Notes under the pieces: generated by a model
Told to the model about the DNA's origin: nothing
What the model saw: only the letters and a program-made list of their open reading frames with translations
Database searches by the model: none
Shown: piece after piece, positions 43,804 through 55,727 of the stretch
How positions within the stretch are numbered: the stretch's first letter is position 1
Layout of the letters: every line of letters starts with the position of its first letter
Program-made: the position numbers and the translations under genes
Assembly: GCA_020744425.1 (NCBI GenBank)
Contig: JAGMUV010000005.1
Location: 4,092,001-4,156,000 of the forward strand
DNA length: 64,000 bases
Reading direction: 5' to 3'
Source of the DNA: Dactylonectria macrodidyma
Lineage: Eukaryota > Ascomycota > Sordariomycetes > Hypocreales > Nectriaceae

Positions 43804-46121
43804 GTCTATCGTGTGTTTCTGTCTGCCTCTATTGCCCCAGGACCGGAAGTGCCCTATACCAGGACAACTATATGAGTAAATCATTCATATTGTAGCCCAT
43901 AGAGCATACCATAATACGACCCTAATCTATCATAGCCTATGCCGATCACTGCAGCCTGGACAAGCTCATCCGCACCCCTCCTGTTCCCGAGGCAATCACG
44001 GCATCTAATATGCTTGGGCCTGGCGCATGCAAAGCTCGCTTTGACATTGACTTAAACGAATAAGAGTCGTAATCAACTTGCATGGGCGGTCCTCGAAGTG
44101 GTGTGACGAGAGGGGGGGATTATTTGTTGATGACCACGCTTTCCCTGCTTTCCATCGGATAACGTTATCAGCATAACAGGCATTGGCTGGGCTGCCAGGA
44201 CAGGCCAGCCTGGAAGCGATAACGACTCGATACTGCATTTCCAGGTGATTCGCTATTCCCCACGGGGTAGGGGAACGGTAGTAGTCGCCCCCATCTAAAC
44301 CGATCTGTGCTCGGGTCGGACCTAGGTGGGGCCGACAACCGCCAGTCGCCGGGCTTCCGTCTCGGGCTTCCCTCCACAAGGCCGGAATCACACACATCGG
44401 CGTTGAGCTAGGGGAATTAAACGCATCGCATGAATAGGAAATTCCGGGAACCAGCCACATTCCTTGTATGGATCGTGAGAGCCGCCTCGTCTGCCGCTGT
44501 ACCAGTGCAAATCTAAGATGCCATGGACACTATCCACTCAGTCACATCCCGAAGTCGTGATAGCGTGGAGAGTTTTGACAACTCTATTCTTTCTTCTTGT
44601 TATTGAAGATACTTGTCTACCAAGCAACCAGTTCACAACCATTGGTGTGGTCGAATTAGCGATGGAGGCAGGGTCTCCAACGCGGGCCTCCCCGTTCGAT
44701 GGTGAGGGCTTTAGGCTGCAATGTTGCATCAACTCAACCTCGACAGGGGGCGTGAGGTTGCTGCTGGTTCAGCCTGGATATCGTCGTGCTGGATATGAAT
44801 GTTTCACCTCCACGTAAACGGTGTAAGAGGTTAGCTCAGGCCGTAAGCGGAGTGGAGGGCCTTGGATCATGAGCACACAACGGGTACGAATAGATGGTCA
44901 GTCATTGCGTCGTAGATTCCAGAAGTAATAACCCAGATAACAGCACTGGAAGAACAAATAACCCAGCATGAGAACGAATCGGGCGTTAATCCGCTATCAA
45001 TCGACTGCGGCCCACCCCGATTCAATCGCATTCCCCATGACGCTTCGTCGTATCTGGCACCCGAGTCATGGAGCGATTTTCGAGATTTTTCTTTGACATG
45101 CAGGGGGCAGGTGATAATCGCGATTCCCAAGCTCATGCACACCCTTGATCAGCCTCAAAAGCCACAAGCACCAGGGTGTGAGCGTGATCGGCTCCCGGCC
45201 GAAAACGGATTTCGGCACCGACTCGGTGACAGCATGAGCAGCTGAGGGGCCCAAGAACACCAAACGAGCCAATCCTTAACCGAGACTGCGAATTGGCGAC
45301 CCATTTGCATGATTAGCGGCGGCAGCTTTTGTCCGTCGATGCGCTAGAATGCTGGGCAGTTGGATGCGGTGCAACTCTGCAGTCGATCTAGTCGACGAAG
45401 AGAGCAATTGCGTGCAGTACACACTCGCTGTTGCCATACAGTGTGCCTCGGTACCATGCAGTTTCCCCTCAGCTGACTGCATCACCATTGAAGCCTTGAG
45501 CCATCATGGAAAACGCCAGGATTCGCCTCGCCGTGACCCTGGCGAACACACCCTGGGACTCAGGATGGAATGCAATCTCAACTCCCCATGATCCTGGAAT
45601 CAAGAATTTGCCGCCCCTATCCGCTCTGCAGCACCAACGTCTCATTCAGCGTGGGGCAGAGATTTCATGGTGGATGAAAACTGAGATGCCCTCCACTGAG
45701 CCCACTGTCGCTCCACCAAGACGTCGATAGGAAACATGGCTGCCTCCACTTGTGAGGGACCGGCTGCTCCAATAATTAATGCCCGGTGCTATGTCCGTTG
45801 AATTGTCGCTGGGACTGACGAAGTCGGCATCGGTGCCGCATCGGTCGGCCTAGGGGAGACCAGGGTTGTCCGTCTATTGCTAATCTTTTCGCAATGCCCG
45901 ACTAACGAAGCGCCAAGGAGTCCGTCTTATCGCTGCTCCTGTTCCCAGTTGTTTCTGCTCTGACGTTCTGAAAGCCTTCGTTTCTGCGTCATTCTCAGGC
46001 TGAATTTCATGTAAACTGGTCGCTCCCGACGTTAGCAATTGCCCATCATTCGTTTGACTGTGCTCCCGAGTCTCAGTGATTTGTGAATATAACAACTTCC
46101 AGGATCTCAGCAAGCGACACC
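43804..46121. other. intergenic region between divergent transporter genes
   Basis: About 2.3 kb with no recognisable gene. Frames up to ~150 codons are present on the minus strand near 44.0-44.5 kb but are Arg/Ser/Cys-rich and unsupported. It presumably holds promoters for both transporters. Confidence 0.5.
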
Positions 46122-48043
46122 ATGTCTGAGGACATCGAGAAGGGGTCAGCAGCCACACGCGTGGACACTCCGTCGTCGTACTCTACGTCGACGGACTCGC
46201 CCGTCTTGGAGCCCATAAGGACGGCTGGTACACAACGGAGTCGCCACAGCTTTGCGACACGACGATCACACGAATCGGACATTTTTGAAGTCCTAGAGCA
46301 TGCGCTCACCCCAGATGTCGAGACAGAAGCCGAGCGCGAGGCCCGCGAACCCATCACATACACCAGAACCGGCACCAGCATAGCAAGCGCCGGCTCCCGA
46401 CCACCAGATTTTGAAATCATCTTCGAGGAAGGCGATCCGGAGAACCCCAGGAATTGGCCTTTGTGGTACCGTGCCTGGATCACCGTTTCCGTCTCGTACT
46501 CAACATGGGTCATTGTGTTGTACAGCACCTGCTACACCTCATCGATTCCTGGCTTGATCGAGGAGTTTGACTCGACCACCACTGCCACGACCTTGGGACT
46601 CACCACCTATCTGCTCGGTCTCGCCACAGGAAGTCTCGTTGTCGCTCCTATGAGTGAGTTGTTTGGTCGACGGCCGGTGTACATGATCTGCTTGACCATT
46701 TGGTTGCTTCTCATCATACCATGTGCCCTCGCGACTTCATTGACCGAGATCCTGGTTGTGAGATTTGTGGGGTATGTACCACTTGTTCCCCTCACCCTCT
46801 TATTTCCGAGAACCTCGATTGACGATGAAAATGGTATAGAGCTCTCTTTGGTGCCGCATTGATTTCCAATAGCCCTGGAAGCATCGTTGATATTGCTGAC
46901 CCCGAGTATCTGGCCCTTGCCATGTCGCTGTGGTCAATCGCGCCGCTCAATGGGCCATCTTTAGGACCCATCATTGGAGGATTCGTCTACCAATATCTCG
47001 GCTGGCGATGGGACAACTGGATTGTCTTGATTCTGGGCGGTGTCGGAACTCTCATGATGGCGACCTGCAAGGAAACCTACCACCCCGCGATTCTCAAGAA
47101 AAAGGCTGCCCGGATACGCAAAGAAACGGATGACCCTCGGTGGTGGTGCCAGTATGACCAAAGGGTGTCATCCCTGCATCTATTGAAAGTTAACTTGAGC
47201 CGTCCTTTCATTCTGTTTGCGACGGAGCCCATCTTGTGGTTCCTGAACATCTGGTATGTTACTTATACCAGAAGCGGGAAATACCCTCTGCGCCGAAGCC
47301 CGGGTTCTTGTTGTCTCTAACTTGGTCGCAGGATTTCCGTGATTTATGGCATCTTGTATCTCTGCTTCGTTGCGTACCCGATCGTGTTCGCTCAGCATCG
47401 AGGATGGAATTCAGGCATGGCGGGCCTTTCGTTTACTGGCATTGGTGTTGGAACAATGATCGCTATCGTCTGCGAGCCTCTCCTTCGAAAACTCATCAAC
47501 GCTCAGCCACGCGACCCCGAAACAGGCCGGGTTCAACCCGAGGCAACTGCGCTTGTCATGGCCATCGGCTCCATCCTTACCCCAATCGGTCAGCTCGTCT
47601 TTTCTTGGACGTGTCTCCCAAGTTCCATCCACTGGGCCATTCCTATTGCCTTTGGCATCCCCTTTGGCGCAGGAAACACACTCAGTTTCATCTATGGCGC
47701 CAACTACCTTGCCGGCACGTACAACATCTATGCCGCAAGCGCCCTCGCTGGCAATGCCGTGATTCGAAGCATCTTTGGAGCTACACTTCCCCTAGCTGGA
47801 CCCAAGATGTATGAAGCTATGACGCCTCAATGGGCAGGCACTCTCCTAGGCCTGCTTGAAGTCGCCATGATTCCGATCCCGTTTATCTTCTGGCGATACG
47901 GAGCCAAGATTCGAGCCAAAAGCCCGGCTGTGCAGCAGCTGCGCGAGGAACAAGACAGAATAGATGCCAAGAGGGCCAAGCACCAGAGAAGACTCGAGAG
48001 GAGGAGGGAAAGGGTTGCTGCTGGTGAAGAGGATAAGAACTAA
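46122..48043 (+). CDS. MFS drug/polyamine transporter, DHA1 type
   Basis: Predicted plasma-membrane proton antiporter of the 12-helix DHA1 group that includes polyamine and multidrug exporters. Exons 46122-46771, 46840-47253 and 47332-48043 total 1776 nt (591 aa). The start MSEDIEKGS is the ATG at 46122; an earlier non-ATG extension is not needed. About 115 hydrophilic residues precede NPRNWPLWYRAWITVSVSY, the characteristic entry into TM1. The family motif A-like APMSELFGRRPVY follows TM2, and later come LFGAALISNSPGSIVDI and PLNGPSLGPIIGGFVYQYLG (motif C-like). The central loop is charged (KKKAARIRKETDD). The C-terminus is a basic coiled helix (RIDAKRAKHQRRLERRRER). Introns have GTATGT donors. 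Expression signals cannot be read. Confidence 0.93.
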
Positions 48044-48984
48044 GTGTTGACCACTGGCAGCCAAAAAGCCGCTGGCTTTGCTCCGTATATGCCTTCTTTC
48101 GGGGGTTAGTATCTTCCTTCTTGGGGTGGAAAGGTTGTTGGTGAGAAGAAGAATGGGAGAGATTTTGAAACACAGACGAGTGGTGCCGAGGAGAAGAGTG
48201 CCAACTCCTCCCTGACGCTCGGGGCATGTCACTCAATATCAACGGGAAGGCAGGTGCCATGAGCAAAATGACCGGAACAGACATGACAGCACATGATTCA
48301 GCATATAAATGTGTAATTTTAATACAATAAAAATATGAAACAATATCAAATTCGCTTCGGCCTCGGTATAGTAGTCAAATTGCATCAATATTATATTGTT
48401 GCTTCCACAGAGGTAGGTATCCTTCGCACATCATGGTCCTGCCTGGCATTCAGGCATACTCTAACTAGATAGGTACAATTGCGAGATGGCAGCCTCACCC
48501 GACCCGACGTCGCAGGGGTTCTGCCTTGGAGCCTGAGGCCTGCTTGCACATCAGTACCTAGGTAGTCACCACCTCTCCCAATAAATGAGTTCGCACATTA
48601 CCCCGCAGGAGTGGCTTACCAGCCAAACATCGATCCAAGATCATCACCCACCCAAAAAGCCGACAGGACCAAGTGATCTCAACGGTTCTGCTTGGTTTTC
48701 GGTAGTGATTCGTCGTATCTGTGTTCTGTGAGATGCTTATCTTTCATACATTTCAACCGCCTGTCCCCAACTTGAGTGGACGAAAACTTTCGATACAGAT
48801 CGACCATTGACCATCACACCAATAACCCTTTGGCACACCTAGTTGCACTCGGGTTCACTTCATCGTTCTGGAGCGGGCCGAGCCGTAGCAAGGAGTGCCT
48901 TGTTTGTGTCCACACTACTTTCTACCATTCTTCCTAGTGCTCTCCAAACAGACGGCTCAATGTTACCTTGACCATCGAGTAGAG
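48044..48984. other. spacer between DHA1 transporter and NLR relic
   Basis: About 900 nt. The part near 48.30-48.35 kb is A/T-rich. No gene recognised. It may have held the promoter and first exon of the NLR gene. Confidence 0.5.
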
Positions 48985-51900
48985 ACGATTTTCAGATCGC
49001 CATCATTTGCGCACTACCAGCCAAATACGATGCCGTCTACGACAGTTTCGACCAATACTAGGATCAGCAAGGAACGGGGTTTGGAACAGCTCCGGGCGAC
49101 CCGAACCGGTATGTGAATGGAAGTATGGGAAATGTTGCCGTCGTTCTCTTCCTCCTTCCCTTCCTCCTTCCAGGCATGGGCAAGGCCAATGCTGCGAGTG
49201 CCGTGGCAAGTTTACGCTCCAGTTACAACAACATCAAGTGGGCCCTCCTGGTGGGAATATGTGACGCCGTGCCACAGGTATCTGGGACTGAGGTTCTACT
49301 GGGAGATGTTATCCTTAGCAGATATGTAGTCCAGTACGACTTCGCTCGACAGTACTCTCACAAGGTCATGCCCAAGAAAACCATCGAAGACACACTCGGC
49401 AGGCCGAACAAGGAGATTCGAGTTCTGAACGCGCTGTTGGAAACACGATCAAGCAGCAATAGATTGGAGAGAAAGGCGACGCAGTTTCTCCAGCAACTAC
49501 AATCCAAGGTTGCGCAATCCAAGCATGAAGCTGTGTATAAGTATCCTGGAATAGCACAAGACAAGCTCTTCAAGGGAAGCTGCCGCCACAAGCACCAAGA
49601 TCCGGAACTCTGCGACACCTGTGGAGCTTGTTCTAGCGACGTCGATCCGATATGCCATGAGGCACTGAAACAGTCATGTACGATTCTCCAATACACAGCT
49701 GAGCGCCAGAGGAAAGCGGTTTCGAGAAAGGCAACAATTAGAGCGCCAAGGCCACGGCACGTTCCCGGCGCCGGCTATGCATATCGGAGGTATTGCCTCA
49801 GGAGACATCGTCATGAAGTCCTCTGTACATCGAGATCAAGTTTCAAAAAGAGATAAGGTAGTCGCATTCGAGATGGAAGGCGCTGGAGTGTGGGACGAGA
49901 TGCCCTGCATTGTGGTTAAGGGAGTCTGATTATGCAGATTCTCATAAGCAAAAGCACTGGCAGAACTTTGCGGCAGCGACAGCGGCATCAGTGGCAAAAG
50001 ATATTTTAGAGAGCTACGTCCAGGCAGATCACATCAAGGAGCAATGGCCCAGTAAGTACAGTTTTTCCCTCTCTCCTGTATCTACTGCCTTAGCTCTTAG
50101 AACTGCGCAAAACCACCATCAGAGCAAGAATACAGCTGATCTTCAGTAGGAGAACCAAGTTCATATCTTCCATTCGCCAAGAACGACACGTTTGTAGGAC
50201 GCCAAGATGTGTTCAATCAAGTCACAGAACTGCTCTTCAATAAAGGAGCCACACGAGTCTCTCTGGTAGGCTTAGGTGGGATTGGCAAGACCCAGGTGGC
50301 TTTGCAGGTCGCGTTCTGGACACAGAAGCATATGCCCGACCACTCCGTCTTCTGGATACCTGCTTTGAGTAAAGCGAGTTTCGAACAGACGTGTGCTGAT
50401 TTAGCAAGGAGCCTAGGCATTTCCATAACTAAAAACGAGGACACAAAAGAGGCACTTCGAACTTATCTCGGTTCCAAGAAGGCAGCGAAGTGGCTCTTTG
50501 TTCTTGATACCGCGGACGACGAGACAATTATGTACCAATCCTCGGAAACGAGCAGAATCCTAGACTATATTCCAAAGAGCAACAACGGGCGCCTCCTACT
50601 CACAACGCGTTCACGAAAGGTCGCCGTAAAGATTGCCAAAAACAGGGTGATTGAGTTGTCACCAATGAGTTTTGACGATGCCAAGGGTCTTCTTGAGAAA
50701 TCCTTGATCAACGCGGAACAGTTCAACGATGATTTGGTGGAGAAGTTTCTTGACAAGCTCACTTATCTCCCCCTTGCAATCGTTCAGGCGGCGGCCTACA
50801 TGAATATGCACGAGATACCGATGGCAGGATATTTAGCACTCTGCGAAGGAACGAGCCAGAATATGATGGAACTGATGAGCGAAGGTTTGCTCGACGATAC
50901 TCATTATACACAAATCCAAGGCGCGGTAGCAACCACTTGGTTTATTTCATTTTAGCAGATCCACAAGACGAATCCCTCTGCCGCACGACTCCTTTCATTC
51001 ATTACTTGTGTTGAGCCAAAGGCGATACCTCTGTCAATGATGCCCAGTCTGGGCTCAGAACAAGAACAAACTCAGGCAATTAGCACACTACGCGGATATG
51101 GGTTCATTCATCAAAGAGGGGGACATGGCGTGTTTGATATGCATGGCTTGGTGCATTTGGTGATGCAGTCGTGGTCCCTTAAGCAAGGAGCCGATACTAC
51201 GGCGAAGAGTGATGTGCTCACCCGAGTTTTAGAAATATTTCCGACAGATGAGTGGGAGCACCGAGAGCTGTGGTGGCAATACCTACCACACGCCCTCAGT
51301 ATCTACTGGTCTCACAAGGCAGTTGATGCATTGAGAGCCACTGAATTGGGATATTGGGTAGGGCGCTGCTTGTATAGCGATGGCCGGGTCAGGGAGTCAG
51401 TCAAGGTGCTCAGTGATGTCGTAGCGATACAAGAGAAAACGCTACCGGAAGACCACCTTGGTCGGCTCGCCTCACAGCATGAACTTGCACGAGCATATCA
51501 CTCGAATGGGCAAACTAAAGCGGCCATCGCTCTACTACAGCACGTTGTAGGGATGCGTGAGAAAAAGTTGGCAGAGGAACATCCCAATCGACTCGGCTCG
51601 CAACATAGGCTTGCCCAAGCATACCAGGCCAACGGGCAAGCCAGAGAAGCGATGACGCTGATACGACAATGTAGTGGGGATATGCGAGTTGTCGTTACGA
51701 GAGGATCATCCGGATCGACTTGCCTCACTGTACGCGCTTGCACAAGCATGCAAGGCCAACGGACGGGTCAAAGAAGCAATCGAGTTGCTACAGCATGTGG
51801 TTAGCTTGGAGGAGAACCTTTTGCCAGAGGAACATCCTGACCGACTTGCCTCGCAGCAAGCGCTCGCACAGGCATACGAAACCAACGGCGAAGTCAAGCG

Positions 51901-52180
51901 GGCAGTCGAGCTACTACAGCATGTAGTGGGGATACAGGAGAAATCACTAGCTGAGGATCACCCCGATCGACTTGACGCACAGCATGCGCTTGCCAGAGCG
52001 TATCATTCCAATGGCCGGGTCAAAGAAGCAGTCCAGTTACTACAGCATGTAGTCAGGGTGCAAGAGAAGTCACTTACGGAGGACCATCCTGACCGCGTTG
52101 GATCGCAAAATGTTCTACGATGGCTCCGCCGTGTCAGCGCAAAGGCGCATATAAGAGCTCTCTATGACTTGCCCAGGTAG
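48985..52180 (+). pseudogene. inactivated NLR-type gene: nucleoside-phosphorylase-like domain, NB-ARC, TPR array
   Basis: Remains of a fungal NOD-like receptor of the heterokaryon-incompatibility/innate-recognition class. The phosphorylase-like domain (~48990-50050) shows IAIICALPAKYDAV, GMGKANAAS, LRSSYNNIKWALLVGIC and VVAFEMEGAGVWDEMP. An apparent intron at 50052-50146 leads to NB-ARC: FVGRQDVFNQ, P-loop VGLGGIGKTQVALQ, kinase-2-like WLFVLD, RNBS-like RLLLTTRSRK, and LTYLPLAIVQAAAYM. From ~51.3 kb at least six 42-residue TPR units follow (core pattern LASQxALAQAYxxNGxVKEA). Breaks: in-frame TAG at 49059-49061; frame changes between about 49700 and 49770 and at ~49927; TAG at 50953-50955; a frame change at ~51665-51680. 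Both stops fit C-to-T change at CpA on one strand (TGG to TAG, CAG to TAG). The N-terminal start is not identifiable. Confidence 0.85.
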
Positions 52181-52477
52181 GATCGTGTATATTGTGTATC
52201 TACTAGTTAAACGAGAGAAATTTGGCCGAACAGGATCTTTAAGGGTCTATAAACAGCGACGAAGTATGCAATATCGGCTCAAGAAATGTACAAGGGCTTG
52301 AAGGACTTGTAGTGTTTGAACTAGGTTAGGCAGACTGGACAAAATTCTGCAGTCTGCCTCAATCCATTCAGACACGAGTTTGGTGCTTACGTCGGTACAT
52401 TCTACACACAGATCACAGATCACGTACCACTCCCATTGCCTGGTGCCTGGGGGGGAGGAATTATCATCGCAAGACGC
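52181..52477. other. spacer, NLR relic to tRNA-Lys
   Basis: About 300 nt. No feature beyond the tRNA terminator at its right end. Confidence 0.5.
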
Positions 52478-52484
52478 AAAAAAA
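52478..52484 (-). terminator. RNA polymerase III terminator of tRNA-Lys
   Basis: Seven T on the minus strand, about 41 nt after the tRNA 3' end. Confidence 0.6.
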
Positions 52485-52524
52485 GATTTGCTCAATCCCT
52501 TTCTGGGAAGATGTGTATAGGAAC

Positions 52525-52610
52525 AGCCCGATGCGGGGGTCGAACCCGCAACCTTGAGATGTGAATCTCTATTTAAGAGTCTCACGCTCTACCGATTGAG
52601 CTAACCGGGC
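52525..52610 (-). tRNA. tRNA-Lys (anticodon CTT) with a ~13-nt canonical intron
   Basis: Acceptor GCCCGGT/ATCGGGC plus T, D-arm GCTC-AATCGGTA-GAGC, anticodon stem TGAGA/TCTCA, T-stem GCGGG/CCCGC. The loop reads CTCTTA, then about 13 nt (AATAGAGATTCAC), then A, so the intron sits at position 37/38 as expected for nuclear tRNA splicing. Total 86 nt. Confidence 0.94.
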
Positions 52611-53564
52611 CTCGAACCGAGGCATTTGCTTGTTGAGATGGCAGCCTGCTATTGCAAATCAACTGGGTGTGAGTTTTGTGTGTGTGCAAGTTATGTGTGT
52701 GTGTGTGGGTGGGGCCATTGCTCCCACTTTTTCGGTGCACCTACCCGGGACCTGAGTGGTTGTAGTGGTTAAGCCTTGTAACTCCAGCTCACGATGGAAT
52801 CAAAAAAATGCACAATAGGCATATTGATTGAATTTATGAGTTTTCGGGTTTAGGTGTAAGTTCTTGTCACTTGAACGCGATCGAGAGCCTCCGCCAACAA
52901 TCGCCATGTTTTGTCTCGCGTCAAGTGTAGTTGCGTCGGTGAGAATAGCCTCATGCACATCAATTTGGTTGACCATGATCAGGAATTGTGAAACACACGC
53001 GAACTTGCTTAGCAGCAAGCTCCGCGGGTTCAAACTATCAATAACCTACCCCACCAATAGACCGTTGTGTCAACAGATTAACATAGCTTATAAGTTTTGG
53101 ACCATTGTCGTATAGGGTAAGCCAAATCCTCAAGGTGGAGTGAGAGTCAGCAACCCTTGACAACTCGAGTGATTAGAGACATAGGAACAGAGTCTTCACA
53201 ACGAACACTGGAACCAAATCCTGATTTGCGGTAGTTAATCATGTTTTTCTTCTGTCTACTAATCACCCCGTCACCGAAAGTAGGCGCCCTCCCACCCCGT
53301 CCCGGCCTGTTTCATCCAATTATGACTAGGCGGCAAGGGAGGGCGAGGTACGTGACGCCAGCCTATTCACACCATGTTGTTACCTTGTGCAACGGGCACA
53401 TCCGAAATAAAACAGACGCAGCACCGTGCACCCATTTTTTGACCGTTGTCCCAATCCATTCTCTTGCCAATTCTCAGTGTACAACTCCTGCATGCAGAGA
53501 GAAATCCAATCAATGGGTCATCTCATACTGGGGCTCACTGGAGCAAGCCGTAAAGGGCCTGCCA
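52611..53564. other. spacer with a GT-rich tract
   Basis: About 950 nt. A (GT)n-like stretch occurs at about 52671-52712. The right part is probably the 3' untranslated region of the eIF2A gene; the plus-strand frame crossing it is the antisense of that gene. No other gene recognised. Confidence 0.5.
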
Positions 53565-55727
53565 TTAATTTTCCTTCTCCAACTGATCCAGCTCCTTAAG
53601 CACGGAAGACTTGGTGTTGATCTTCTTAAGTTGAGTGTCCTCCAGCTTCTCGCCGCCGGCCAGGCGCATCTCCAAGTCCTCGATGGCGCGGACCTTCTTC
53701 TGGAGACTGCGGATCTTCTTGGCAGTGGGGTTCTGCGAAGCATCGAGCCCAGGGCCGCCGGGGCCGCCCTGGTTAGAAGCAAAGTTGCTGTTGCCGTTGG
53801 CATTGCCGTGTCCGTTTCCACGGTGGGTGTTGCTGCGGCTACGGCCACCGTTGTTCCGAGACTGGCTTCTGTGGTGGGCGTTGTTACCACCGGGTCCTCC
53901 ACGTCGCTCGGGGCTGCGTCCCTCGCTTCCGGAACCAGCTCCGAAGTCTCGGGGAGGAGGCGCCAGGCTGGCGCCGCCGTTGGGCTCGCCTTGGGGTCGT
54001 CCATCACCCTGAGGTCGTCCCTCGCCCTGGTTAGCCTTCTTGTTGCGCTTCTTCTTGTTCTTGGCCTTGGACGAGTTTTCATCGCCAATAGGCTCAGCAC
54101 CCGGGACAGTTCTCGCGCCCACAGGGGCCGAGTCAGCCAAGTCAGCGCCGGGGACAGCGCGGCGCTGCCGGCCGAAGCCGTTGGGGCCAATGTTGGCGGT
54201 CCCGTTGCTCACAGAATGAGCAACGCCGCCCTCATCCTCGCGCTTGAAGTGCAGCGGCGTGGCCAGACCTCGCGCGCCGGGTGGACGGTACGCACCGGCC
54301 GGCTTGCTCGGGGTCTTGACTGTGCCCAGGTACGTTGCGGCCGAGGCGTGCGGGGATGGGACGGGGGTGAGCGGGTCACCGCCGACAATCTGGTCCGCGG
54401 GCTGCGGGCGCCAAACGACGTGGTACAACTCGACCATATCTTCGTTGTACATGATGCCGCCGCTGACGTGCCACAGCTTGATACCGTTGTCCACGCGGAG
54501 GCGCGGCGAGGTAGTCGCAGTCATGATGTAGCGACTGTCGGGGCTCCATTCGCAGACGCTGGGGTTTCCGCTCTCAATGGTGGTGACCTTGCGGAAGTCC
54601 TTCTCGAGATCGTAGACATCGATTTGGCCGGCAAGGTTGCCGAAGCCGGCGACCAGAACGAATCGACCAGTTGGGGAGAAGGTGATGGTGTTTCGGGGCC
54701 CAAGGGGGAACGTGTGAGTCGCGACAGCCCGGTGGTTGAAGATGGTGGCCTTGGCCGGCATGTAGCCGTACACAACACCAAACTCTTTCGAATTTGGGGA
54801 CCACGAGACGTCGTGGATCGGGCCCTCCTTGTCGAGGGTGATGCGAGCATCGAATGCGCCAGAGGTGCTCAGAAGATACAGGTTGGTTTCGCCATAATAG
54901 CTCTTGCCAGAGCGATCGACATCGGTCTGGGCAAGAACCAGAAGGCTGGAGCCCTGCTTGTTCCACTTCAGTTGGACCTTGTCACCCTTGAAGAAGGTCT
55001 TCTGGGAGATGGGGCTGTTGAAGAGGGGAACGTTGAAGACCTTGACAGCAGCGGGTTGGCCCTGTTTGACCTTGTTAGTGTATGCTCGGGTAGAGGATAG
55101 AGTTTGAGAATTTGAGGCGGGTTAGGAAATTCGACTGACCTTGCGTTCGGGAACGAAGACGGCAACCGCATGGTTGTGGGAGCCGGGAGCGAGGGCATAG
55201 TTAGTAACGCCCTCGACTCGGAGCTTGTTCCACACCTTGACGAGATCGTGGCTCTCATAGAACTGGACCTCGTTGGTGACGAGGCGAGCACAGTACTTCT
55301 CATCGGCAGTGTACTGGAGATTCCACCCACTCTGCTGCTTCTGGACGAACCGGGCCAGCGGCTGCTTGTCGGCGGCATCGACGCCTTCCTCGACGACGCG
55401 CCAGACCTTGAGGTTCTTGGTCGCGTCGCCGGCCTCGTCCTTGCTCGGGCGTTCCCAGGTGATGACGAAGCTGCCGCGGGGGGAGAAGCCGAGCTCGTAG
55501 ACGTTGAGGAGGGGCAGGGAGAGGACGGCGCGGCCGGTGGAGGCATCGACGACGGTGACGGTCTCGGGGGAGGCCCAGCCGAAGTAGCGGCCACAGGGAG
55601 AGTAGGCACAGCACCTGAGGTTTCCGTCGGGCTTTTCGAACTCAGCGAGAGGCTCGTAGACGGGCGCGGCGTCAAAGACGCCGATGGTCTTCTGGGTTCG
55701 GTAGGCAAACTGCAGCGGAGACGCCAT
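53565..55727 (-). CDS. eukaryotic translation initiation factor 2A (eIF2A)
   Basis: Cytosolic WD-repeat factor that can deliver initiator tRNA in a GTP-independent way. Minus-strand exons 55727-55140 and 55061-53565 total 2085 nt (694 aa). The intron has donor GTCAGT, a CACTAAC branch and acceptor ACAG. It joins VFVPERK to GQPAAVKVFNVPLFNSP, which matches the family junction. Residues ~1-430 form the beta-propeller: AYSPCGRYFGWASPETVTVV, ELGFSPRGSFVITWERPSKD, QLKWNKQGSSLLVLAQTDVD, KSYYGETNLYLLSTSG and ITFSPTGRFVLVAGFGNLAG with IDVYDLEK. CEWSPDSRYIMTATTSPRLR, with RVDNGIKLWHVSGG, closes it. The C-terminal third is low-complexity (Asn/Gly/Arg-rich with basic KNKKKRNKK). It ends in a coiled coil (IRSLQKKVRAIEDLEMRLAG), as in other eIF2A proteins. 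Confidence 0.95.

Noticed and set aside
44005..44460. Minus-strand frame of 151 codons
   Set aside because: No motif, biased composition, isolated in an intergenic region.
41092..48043. Acetyltransferase plus two transporters as a biosynthetic cluster
   Set aside because: No backbone synthase, oxidase or regulator is present; transporters are of different families and separated by 2.3 kb of unannotated DNA.
53241..55100. Plus-strand frame of 619 codons
   Set aside because: It is the antisense of the eIF2A coding sequence, which has clear family motifs on the minus strand.
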